Assembly: GCA_043228905.1 (NCBI GenBank)
Contig: JBHGNT010000006.1
Location: 558,001-622,000 of the forward strand
Source of the DNA: Azolla caroliniana
Lineage: Eukaryota; Polypodiophyta
Length of the DNA: 64,000 nt
Reading direction: 5' to 3'
The notes under the pieces are model-generated. The model ran no database searches, was not told the origin of the DNA, and was given only the letters and a program-made list of their open reading frames with translations. Both the position numbers and the translations under genes were made by a program. Positions 1 to 12,600 of this stretch are shown one piece after another (positions within the stretch are counted from its first letter, which is position 1; each line of letters opens with the position of its first letter).

Positions 1-681
1 GTTCTGTCCAGACATAGTGGAAAAACGTTCACACATAGCTCTATTAAAATGTGCAACAAGAGCAAGGTGTCACGGATATAGGTAAAGTGCTCATCCACCA
101 ATTCATCATGATCTTGGACCTTTCCAAATTGTAACCAATAATAGCATTTCTTACCTTTTTTGGAGTAAAAAAGGTGGATTCACGTGGGCATGAGCCCTAT
201 GGGTGGAGGAATGGGCATGCTTTGGGATATCATATAGTACCCTTTGTGAATGCTACAGTTTAGATGAGCTTGGTTGTGTGGTAAAGAGATGTGAATCTAT
301 AAATATAAGTTGATATGAAAACATTATAACAAGATCACTCATATTTTGAGTATATGTACAAATGAAGTGCAAAGATGTAGGCAAAGATGTGGGAGAAAGT
401 TTTTAGATGATAAAGCATTCATTGGCTTGATAGATGCTCAAGGTCTCCTGCTTATTTATAAATTATTTGAAAGTGAATCATGTATCTTACTTTCTTTAAG
501 ATTTCAATCTCCCTTAGAAGCTTTTGATATACTCGAGCTAGAGGTTCAAACGGCTGATTAATGAAATTTTGTTGTCCCATAAGGTAGACATTACATCTAT
601 TATCCATTTTTTCAACTTTTTCTTTTGCTTGATCTAGATATCTTGATATTAACATTATCAACCCTTTTTATTGGTCCACAG
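1..681. other. Upstream intron sequence of the isocitrate dehydrogenase gene
   Basis: The stretch ends in a normal acceptor (TTGGTCCACAG) at 681. I searched it for the expected N-terminal exon (a DGDEMTRVIW-like segment) and did not find it, so it is most simply the 3' part of an intron. No other gene is seen. Confidence 0.5.
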
Positions 682-3600
682 CTGATACTTCCTTTCATTG
701 ATGTTGATCTGAAATATTTTGACCTTGGGATCCTTAATCGAGATGCAACAAATGATTCGGTAACTGTAGAAAGTGCAGAAGCCACATTAAAGTAAGTTTG
801 GACGAGCCTTATCTCATGTTCTTCAATATTTGTGCTTGATCATATGTACAAATTGTCTTTTCTGTGATTATTCATGCCATATATGCTGCAACGATCCAGG
901 TACTTGAGTCCGTCCATTGTACAGGGTAGAGTGTGACAAATTTGATTCTTTTCCTAACTCTTTACTGTGGGTTTGCACTATCATTATGCCCTGTCACCAC
1001 CACGTAGTTCATGTATCTTTAGGAGTCTAGAGCTTTTATTTTTGTTTCAGTATACATAACTTGAATTGAGCCATATTTGTAATCATGATTAGTAATCAGC
1101 AACAGTATGGTTAAGTTCAGGAGACTCTAAACTCAAATTGTTTAAAAAATTTTAAACTTCAACCAAACCGAAAAACCTTCAGACCAAAACTGTTTAAACT
1201 GACACCATTTAAACCAAACTGTTGGGGGCATTTTCTAGCTCAAACCTAATGATTTAAGAATTCGCCAGTCATTAAGCCGTTAAGCTGCAATGTCACAGTT
1301 TTGAACTGAATTAATGGAAAATGTACACTCAAATTTTCAAGAAAGGTTTTTTTTTTAAAATTCAAAAAGAGAAATAAAACATCAAAGTATTGTTAGGGTT
1401 CCAAGTTAAAACGTCATCATACATATTACATCATTTATAAAGTTGGTTTAAAAATTTAATAAATATTTCTAAAATGTCCTTTCAAACTGTTAAGTTGTTA
1501 AAACGCAGTTTGAAGCTGAATAAAGGACAAAACCCTTAGCCAATAAAGGCTCAAACCGAACTCTTAAAACCCCAAGCCAAGCCAAACCCAACTATTTCAC
1601 ATGTTAAGCCGTTAAGCCACGTTTTCCCATTTTGTGTCAGCTCAAACCAAACCATTGCCCATTTCACAATGTTTTCCCATGCACACAATTCATGTTGTCC
1701 AAGGTCAATTTACTCTCTTTCCCCAAAGAAAAAGGGGCTTAGAGAAAAGGAACGAACTTTGGCTGCATTAAAAGAGAGCATTTGCACTTATATAGAGATT
1801 TATCTATATCTTGGAGGCACTTTTCCAATGTAGAAGATAGCTAGGGTTTTGGGTGGAGTTGTGCCGCTTCCTAATCATGATTTGTCTCATAGGCTGATTA
1901 TTGCCTCTGGTAGACATTTAACTGTGCTTATTTGATACACTTGTCACTTCACATCTTTTCTATGGAGTAGAAACGTGGGAACCAAGTCTTAACAAGGCAA
2001 ATAACTGGAAAGATTTAGAGAGACCTTTAGTCTCAATGATTGCCTTCATGATAAGTAGCAAAGCATTGGTGCCCCTATAATCATCGACGCATTATTCCGA
2101 TCAGTGACCATCACTCTTATTCATGATACTAGTAAGTCATGGACTACACAAATGGGCTCCTAACCAAAACATAACGAAGGGGTTACACTAGATTGGGTAA
2201 TAGCAATTTGCCTCGGCCTCATGGACCATGATCTCACCACTCTTATCATCGATAGATAAAGGCCATTATCTCCCAGGATTGCTGGTGCTTCCCTCACTTT
2301 GGAGACATTTATTTTTGTTTGTTGTTTCCAAAGACAAGACAACACTTACGATACAACTCTTATTTGGTCTTATAGGCCATTTTGGCCTCTCAAAAGACAG
2401 TAATCTATTTATCTATCTTTCTTTCTTGTGTATATATAGATAAAATTTAACTAAAATATTTCTGTGTCATCATGATTATATTTTTATATCAATGCCCATA
2501 ATTGCATATTTTTTGCGATTTTTTGGACATGGATCATATCTTGTAGGCCGATTCTGCTTCTAGTAGATGTCAACCATCATTTTTTTGTTGGTACATTGCA
2601 CATATTAAATTCCATTTTCTTTGCAATTTTATTTCTACTTGTTCTATTATTTGTTACTTAATGATATCTGTCTAGCTGTCTATAGTGTCTTATCATTGAT
2701 TGTTATTTCAATTTCTTGGTATTTTGTTTCATTTATATTATTAGTATCTCCATCTCTTTATCTCTCTCTTGATCGGGCAATGGCAATTTGCCGTGCACGT
2801 AGGCCCCGGCCCCATGGACCACGACCCCGACACCCTTGTCATCGACAAATAAAAGCCATTATCTCCCGCCATCGTCGGTGCTTCCCTCGCTTCGGAGACA
2901 TTTCCATTCTGGATTGACCTATGATAGAGATCTTTCGGAGACAAAAGCTACAATATACCTAACTTGAGACTCTCGCATGTGCCAAAAACCAGATTCTCTT
3001 GTCTCTTTTCTTTTCATCTTATTTACTTTTATATTTACTGTGTAATATTTACTTTATTTTGATTTGTTCTCAAAGACGAGAAAACATTTAAGATGTAATC
3101 TCTTATTCGGTCTTATAGGCCATTTTGGCCTCTTAAAAGACGTTAATATATCTTTCTTTCTTTCTTTCTCTCTCTCTGTGCCTGACTTTCTCATGCATAT
3201 GCAGCCCTTGGTGCTCTCGAGAGACAATGTGCACATTTGCAGTTCCAAGAGCCACGGACTAAGCTATGGTTATTTGATACACTTGTCACACCAACTCTTC
3301 TCTATGGAGTAGAGACATGGGTATTAAGACCGAGTCTTAATAAGGCAAATCATTGGAAAGATTTAGAGAGACCTTTAGTGTCAATGATTGCTCGCATGAT
3401 AAGGAGCAAAGCATCGGTGCCCCACGATATAATCCAGGTAGAGATGGGAGCAGCACCTATAATAACCGAGGCATTGTTCCGATCAGTGACATTTATCCAA
3501 CATCTTTGGGAGCTCCCTAAATGAAGGTACCCAAGGTTGGCACTTATGTCATCAAAACAACTGGCCTGAAAATGGAGACACTCATTGTTGGTATGCTGAA

Positions 3601-6600
3601 ATGCAGCAATGGTTCAAGTCACATGGCATGAGTATAAATACACTACCCCCGTTCCAATATAGCTTGGACTGTCCCCATCTAAATATGACCAAAGTGGAAA
3701 AGAATAGAGTGATCTGAACTGATATTATTAACTTGGAAAACAAGATAACATGGATCAACCCCAAAATACCACTCAGTACAAAGATGGCCCACTATAAGAC
3801 ACACTTCTTACATGCATCGGAGGATGGATTTGTCATCAGGCCACCTTATATGGACATACATCTATCCTATGCACTGCGTAGTGTGATAGGGCAGCTGCGA
3901 ACTTCATCACATCAGCTACAGATTGAGGTAGGCAGATATACACGACTACCTCTAGAAGAGAGAATTTGCCAATTGTGTCATCAAGGAATGGAATCTGAAG
4001 AACACTATGGTTGTCATTGTAGTGTCTTTTATGAAATCAGAGGGAGATATCATTGCCTCTTTAAACAAGGCTTTGGCCTACTACGCAAGGTAATGGAATA
4101 TGAGGACCAACGATGCCTAGGTACTTTTCTTGCTAGAGCTCAAGAGACATCAGGAAAAGTTGTTGAAGAATACAGCCACACAAGCTCATCCACAAAGAAC
4201 AATCACAACTTTCTTTAGCCCCATCACTCCTAATGCTAGAAGTCAACCCCGGGATACACAAATGGGCTTCAGACCAAGACATAACAAAGGGGTTACAATT
4301 GATCGGGCAATTGCAATTTGCCGTGCACGTAGGCCTCGGCCCCATGGACCACGACCTCGACACCCTTGTCATCGACAGATAAAATCCATTATCTCCCGCC
4401 ATTGTAGGTGCTTCCCTCGCTTCGGAGACATTTCCATTCTAGATCGACCTATGCTAGAGATCTTTTGAAGACAAAAGCTACAATATACCTAATTTGAGGA
4501 TCTCACATGTGCCAAAAACCAGATTCCCTCATTAATTTTCTTTTCATGTTATTTACTTTTATATTTACTGTGTAATATTTATTTTATTTTGATTTGTTCT
4601 CAAAGACGAGACAACACTTAAGATGTAATCTCTTATTTGGTCTTATAGGCCATTTTGGCCTCTTAAAAGATGTTAATATATCTTTCTTTTTGTCTCTCTC
4701 TCTTTCACACACACTCCAATTTGTAAGCCCAAAGAATATATGGGAACTTCTGTTTGACTTATGGCCTCATTTATCAATACATTTGCTTTGGTATTGCATT
4801 ACAGGTATAATGTAGCTGTAAAATGCGCAACAATCACACCTGGTGAGTTGGGGAACATAGGAATATTTTATTGCTATATTTGACCAGGATCATTTATCAT
4901 ATTGACTTCATTATCTATAGATGAAAGTCGTGTTAAAGAATTTGGCCTGAAAAAGATGTGGAAGAGTCCAAATGGAACCATTAGAAATATTTTGAATGGT
5001 ACATTCTTTCTGTTCTTGTACTTTTCATGTTTAAGTAGAGCTAAAGATGATGTACGTGTTAGTGCCTAATATATTAACCTATTTTTTCAGGGACCGTCTT
5101 CCGTGAGCCTATTATCTGTAAAAACATTCCTAGGTTGATTCCAGGCAAGCATATTTTTTATATTTTATTTTTGGCAATACAGTTACCGAAATATGATTCA
5201 GTTGCCATTTATTTTTTCAGGATGGACAAAACCTATTTGTATTGGGAGGCATGCTTATGGAGACCAATATCGTGCTACTGATATGGTTATTGATGGCCCA
5301 GGGACACTAAAGCTTATTTTCGGTATGCCTTTCCAGTCTTACAAATTTAAATACATTGGTATCCCAGAATTCTTTTGTTCAAGCTCTGATGCTTTAACGT
5401 AAAACAAGTCTTTGATGAGTTTGAGTTTACTCATCGGTCAGCTTGTGTTTTGACTATCATCCTATTATTGACAGTTTAATGCTAGTTCTTTTGACTATAT
5501 TAATTCTCTTATCTATCTAATGGTTTAATAAAGTTGATATCTTTGATGATTTTGAGTTTACTAATCTGCATTTGTTTTGACTATCATCATTGGCAGTTTG
5601 ATGCTAGTTCTTTTGATTATATAACTCTTTTACCCATCTATTTGAACAGTGCCAGGAAACGGTGGTGAACCAGTAGAACAAGAGGTTTTCAAGTTTGAGG
5701 GTGCTGGGGGTGTTGGACTGGCAATGTATAATACGGAAGAGGTGCGGAGTTCTAGGCTTAAGAATACACTAGTGCTGCATTTTTGTTGAGAGAGAATCAT
5801 GCATGCATCCCCTAGAGTTCAGTATTAATGGAAATGTTTCATGGTTTTACAAAATTTCTGGTTTTTAGGCACTCTTTTGGAGTTCCAAAACTAGTTTCAT
5901 ATAACAATTTGCATGCTGGTGCATGTAAAACTTTGTTAATTTATATGAAAGAAGAGTTTTGAAATTTAGATGAGTTTCAGATGGTTGGTACTTTTCATTT
6001 ATGAATATGGTTGTAGGCGCATCAGGATCTCGTAAATTCTGTTACATAACTTTCCTTTTGTGTAGCCCATCCCATTCAGAGGAACCCTGTTTCATTCATG
6101 CATCTTCATCTTTTGAACAATGATCATACAATATTGAATCTAAAGAGTGCTATATGCTCTCAATCTCCACTACCTTTCCCAACTATATTCCATTCTCCTA
6201 GTTAGGTGACCCAAGCTGACAATGGTCAAAGACCATCACCTTTGTCTATACCAGAAAAAAAAAATAGGAGGCATTGAAATGGAGCTGGAATTCCTTTGTA
6301 CAATGTCGTAAGTGAAAATGTAGGATACAGATCAATGTATCCTCCCCTTGTATTAATGTCATACGAGTAGCCTCTCGGTACTATCTCCTTTCCCATACTC
6401 CTTTGATGCACCGTCATCTTTCACAGTGACTCTGAGATTAGCAAAATTAACTTGGACATTGCATATCCATCTACCTCATGAATTGAGATGTACCACCGTT
6501 ACACCTACCTCCCTTTCATCATATTAATTCAAGATATAGGTAGGTAAAGGCATGTATCTCCCTACCAGAGGATAGTTCAGTTATGCTATACAGAGCCAGA

Positions 6601-9600
6601 GTTTGAGTAGCATTACATATGCAGCTGTCCATTTTCCTTTGAGATCTGAGCACACTTCCGCCACTTCTTTATGGAGGGTTTAGATCATTCTCCCGGGTCA
6701 TGGTTGTTAAGCAGTTTCTTCTGATGATGAGACAGCCTTGCAGTACCTGTAGGGAGGTAGATGTCGGACTACTACGAAAGGCCATTCCAAGAGACCACAG
6801 AGAAAGGAAAACTATCAGGTAATACAAGGATATTGCTGGGCCGAGCAGTTCATTTGGCTCGCTCCAGGCATTTGAGGATACATGATCCACTCATGTTCTA
6901 CCTCTTTCAGACATGTACTTATTTTGTACTTCATAATCTCCACATTACTCATACCCATGGTTCTCATATCATTAAACTTTGATCACAGCCTAGTTATGTA
7001 GGCCAGTTACATTGTTTAGCTACACTTTAACCTTGTTTTATTTTACCAGACATTCTAGAAATAATAAAATTTGCATCAGTGCAACTCTGGTCTCTTAGGT
7101 CACTTTGGCCTTCTGAAGCAGTATAACATTTCATTTCATATCTCTTATTGTCAAGTATAACGGCAGCATCTATAGTCTCCATGTCCTGCAACTTTTGTAC
7201 AAGTCTCAGTTGAGTCACATTGTTAGCAGGCAGCCAATACAGCATCCTCTAAGGATCCTTGTAGTTCCATCCAAGAGCAGGTATTATATCTATTCCAGGA
7301 ATCTGATACTTGCTCTCTCCTTTTTCTGTACAATGCAGTAGTAGATAATGCATGCATTTTTGAGGTAAGACCATACAATTTTACTCTTATATGCACTTCT
7401 AAAGTGGAGATAGTAAATTTATAGACCCTGTTTGGGTTTTTCACCTGCCTGTAGTAGCACACTAATACTCACAGCTCATACATTGTACAAGCTGTACAGA
7501 TAAGCATATGATATGCATTTTATGTTTTCCCCCATGTTGTTTACAATACTACTTTCATTTTTCTTTAGAAGAAAGAAAGATATATTATCATCTTTTAAGA
7601 GGAAAAAATGACCTATAAGACCAGACAAGAGATTATATCTTAAAATGTTGTCTCATCATTGAGAACAGCAAACCAAAATAAACGTAACTATGGAAAAAAG
7701 TAAATAGAAATAGAGCTAAGACATGAAGAAAGAATCTCGTCATCTATACATGTAAGATTCTCAAGTCAGATATTGTACATGTTTTCTTCAACAGATTTCT
7801 AGCATGGGTCAATCCAGAATGGAGAGGTCTCCGAAATGAGGGAAGCACCTGCAATGATGGAGATAATGGCCTTTAACTATCAACGATGAGGGTGGTGAGA
7901 TCATGGGCCTACGTGCATGACCCATTGATATTGCCCGATCTATCGCAATGTCCTAGTTGGAACCCCATTTATGTAGCCTTGATTGACTTGTACCATCGTT
8001 AGTGTTTGGGCTAAAGAAAGTTGTGATTGTTCTTTGTTGATGAGCTTGTGTGGCTTTGTTGTTGTCCGTCAACAACTTCTTCCCGTGTCTCTTGAGTTCT
8101 AGCAAGAAAGCCCCAAGCACTGTTTGGTCCCCATTTTCCATGACCTTGCTCTTACTTCATAAAAAACTGTATAATGACGAACATAGTATTCTTCAAATTC
8201 CACTCCCTGATAGCACAATTGGCAAATTCTTTCTTCTAGAGGTATCCTTGCATATCTGCCTACATCAATCTCTAACTGATGGGAAGAAGTTCGTAGCTGC
8301 CCTATCACACTACACAGGGCATAGGATATATGTATGTCCATATAAGATGGCCTGATGATGACTCCATCCTCTGATGTGTGTAAAAAGTGTCTCATAGTAG
8401 GCCATCTTCCTACCAAGAGATGTCATTTATGAATATATCCATGTTGAGAAAGTTGTTTTGATGTCATAAGTGCCAACCTCGAGTACCTTTTTTTAGGGAG
8501 CTCCCAAAGCCATTGGATGTTGGTCAGTGATTGGAAAAATGCCTCGATGATTATTGGGGCCGCTCCAATCTCTGCCTGGATTATAGCATGGGGTGCAGAT
8601 TCTTTGCTCCTTATCATGCGGGTAATCATTAAGACCAAAGGTCTCTGTAAATCTTTCTAGTTATTTTCCTTGTTAAGACTCAGTCCTCAGGTTTCTACTC
8701 CATAGAGAAGAGTTGGTGTGACAGTGTAACAAATAGCCACAATTGAGTTTGTGGTCCTTGGAGTTGCAAATGTGCACATTATCTTTCAAGAGCACCAATG
8801 GCTTCATTTCCACAAGAAACTCGAGCACAAACAGCCTCCCATAAGGAGAACTGAGATCCTTTGAATGTTATTCTGAGGTACATGTAGAATCATGTCCTTT
8901 ACGTCTCAGAAGTGGAAAAGAATAGAGTGATTCGAACTGATATTATTAACTTGGAAAACAAGATAATATGGATCACCCCAAAATATCACAAAATCTGATA
9001 TTATTACCTTGGAAAACAAGATAACATGGCTTCATATCCACAAGAAACTCCAGCACAAACAGCCGCCCATAAGGAGAACTGAGGTCCTTTGAATGTTACT
9101 CTAAGGTACATGTAGAATCGTGTGTATGCCACCTTTACGTCTCAGAAGTGGAAAAGAATAGAGTGATCCAAACTGATATTATTAACTTGGAAAACAAGGT
9201 AACATGGACCACCCCAAAATATCACTTGGTAGGAAGATGGCCACTATCAGACACGCTTTTTACACACATCGGAAGATGGATTTATCATCAGGCCATTTTA
9301 TATGGACATACATCTATCCAATGCGCTGCACAATGTGATAGGGTAGCTGCAAACTTCATCACATCAGTTAGAGATTGAGTTAGGCAAATATGCACAAATA
9401 CCTCTAGAAGAAAGAATTTGCCAATTGTGTCATCAGGGAGTTCAATCTGAGAACACTATGTTTGTCATTGTAGTGTTTTTTAAGAAATAAGAGAGATACC
9501 ATTGCCTCTTTAAACAAAGTTTTGGCCCACCACACGAGGTAATGGAATATGAGGAGCAACAGTGCATGGGATTTTTCTTGCTGGAACTCAAGAGACACAG

Positions 9601-12600
9601 AGAAAAGTTGTTGAAAGGACATTAGAGTACATCCACACAAGCTCATCAAGAAAGAACAATCACAATTTTATTGAGCCCCTCACTCCTACTCATGCTACAA
9701 GTCTATCAAGGACTACACAAATGGACTCCTGACCAGGACATAACAAAGGGGTTACATTAGATCAAGCAATAGCAATCTGTTGTGCATGTAGGCCCTGGCC
9801 CCATGAACCACAATCTCACCACCCTTGTCATTGATAGATAAAGGCCATTATCGCCTACCATTGCAAGTGCTCCCCTCACTCTGGAGACCCCTCCATTCTG
9901 GATCAACCTATGCTAGAGATCTTTCGAAGACAAAAAGTACAATAGAGCTGACTGGAGAATCTTACATATACCGATAACAAGATTGTTTGGCCTCTTTTTA
10001 TCTTATTTACTATTTTTACTCAACAATTGTTTTGTTTTATTTGTTCTCAAAAATGAGATGATGTAATCTCTTTTTTGGTCTTATAGGCCATTTTGGCCTC
10101 TTAAAAGATGTTAATATTTCTTTCTTGCCCAAGAAGAGTTCTGGTTCTGATATTGTTAGTAGTTACTCATGCTTGCATGCAGTTAAACACCATCACTGTC
10201 TGTACAAAATACTTTTGAGGCATTTAGATGTCTTTGTAGTCCTTCCTGAATATCGAATATCATTTGACATAAACATCTTCGAAACTGACAAGATCATGTG
10301 TTACATCCATGTGAATATTATAGAATGTGTTGCAATAAGAAACTAAACCAGGTAGCAGACTCATTTAATTATTATGTGATCATCGAAGTACAATGATATT
10401 GGGACTATGGGCACAAGTAATACAGTGGGTACAATGTAAATAATAAATAAATCTTATAGGGGTAAACTATGACTGGATCAGCTCATGAACACACTTATCT
10501 TCCGCTTACTTCATAAAAAAACTACAGTGACAAACATAGTGATCTTCAGATTCCACTCCCTGATGGCACAATTGGCAAATTCTTACTTGTAGAGGTATTC
10601 GTGTGTATTTGCATACCTAAATCTCTAAACTGATGTGATAAGGTTTGCAGCTGCCCTATTACACAGTGCAGCGCATAGGATAGATGTATGTCCATATAAG
10701 ATGGTGTGACGATGAATCAATCATCCGATGTGTGTAAAAAGCATCTTGTTGGCCATTTTGCTACCAAGTGACATTTTGGGGCTGATTCATGTTATCTTGT
10801 TTTCTACGTTATATTATCAGTTCAGATCACTCTATTCTTTTCCACTTTTGTCATGTTTAGATGGGGCCAATCCAATCTATATAGGAATGAGTGAAAGAGA
10901 GGGATAGATTTTATAATGAATAATATCCTGAATGTTGCAGTCTATCCGTGCCTTTGCTGAATCGTCTATGAGCATGGCCCACCAAAAACTATGGCCACTC
11001 TACCTAAGCACAAAGAACACAATTTTGAAGAAATACGATGGCAGGTGTGTCATTCCGTTTTGTATAGTGGTTCCTGATTTTGGAACGCAGTATACTGATT
11101 GTTTAAAAAACTTGCTGCAGATTTAAAGAAATATTTCAAGAAGTCTATGAGAAGACTTGGAAGTCAAAATTTGAAGCAGCAGGAATATGGTTTGAGCCAA
11201 ATCTGATAAGTGATTTCCCCCCTTTGTAATGGCACGCGTAACAAAGGACATTTAATGCTGCAGGTATGAACATAGGCTTATTGATGATATGGTGGCATAT
11301 GCTCTCAAAAGTGACGGAGGTTATATCTGGGCTTGCAAGAATTATGATGGGGATGTACAAAGTGATTTTCTGGCACAAGGTATAATACTCCTTTCAGTAG
11401 AAAATTTCGAGAGTCAGGAGTCCTCAATTCAGAAAGATTATGCCTGTGCATGACATGTATGATAAAGTTAATGGGTTGGTTGATGAAACAAGAGGAAGAG
11501 TTTCTTGGAATAGCATTAACTTCTGAGTAATAGCTTCGTTTAATTGATGCAGGTTTTGGGTCTTTGGGCTTGATGAGATCAGTTCTTGTAAGTTACTTGA
11601 ACTATAGTTTATTTTTAGTTGTGTGTAGGTCTTGCGACATTTTGTGTGATCATCATGGAATCTCTTATATTTTTCTGGTGCTGAATGTTAAGAAGTTTTA
11701 TATAAACTTGTAGACACCTTTCACATCTGCCAAACATAACATTTTACGATTTGATCTCCTTTCATGCAAGCCTAATTATGCAATTGTGATTGATAGGATA
11801 CAGTCATCATTTATTTTCTCACAACCTTACATTCTTTACTAGATAACCTACTTGTCATTGTGTAAATGATATGAATAACTATTTCTTTAATAAAATTGAG
11901 TGTCTTACAGGATGTAACTGCTTTTAAGGGAAAGATGGCATTTTTTAGGGTGTTCCACATTATGCAAACGAAACTCACCCACAAGTCGAATTTTTCTTGC
12001 CTTGAAATCTGATCTACTGCTGAAAATATCTTCCACTCCAAAACAAATTTCATGATACAGCTTACTATATATATATATATAAGACTTTGTTTATTGACAC
12101 ATTGTTATATAGAAATGCTCTAATGTATCTTTATCTTGAGTTGGATTGTGTGCATGACTGATCTGTGTTCTAAATATAATTTTATTGATGACAGATGTGC
12201 CCTGATGGCAAAACAATTGAAGCTGAAGCTGCTCATGGTACAGTGACACGTCACTTCCGTGTACATCAAAAAGGAGGAGAGACTAGTACAAATAGTATTG
12301 CATCCATTTTCGCATGGACATGTGGCCTTGGACATAGGTCTGGTTTTGGTGATACATATTCTAGATGTGGAATGCTAGGAGCATATTCTTAAAATCATAT
12401 CCTGGATGCAGGGCAAAACTGGATGGTAACAATGAACTTCTCAATTTTGTGCTGAAGTTGGAGACTGCTTGTGTAGAGACAGTAGAAAGAGGAAAAATGA
12501 CAAAGGATTTGGCCATACTTATTCATGGTCCCAAGTATGTATCTCTATAATTCCAGGGAATTTTCCAGTCTTTTATGTTACAATGGATTGAATCTTACAG

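Noticed and set aside
1-681. N-terminal exon of the isocitrate dehydrogenase
   Set aside because: No segment encodes the expected DGDEMTRVIW-like text before the acceptor at 681. The exon must lie upstream of the window.
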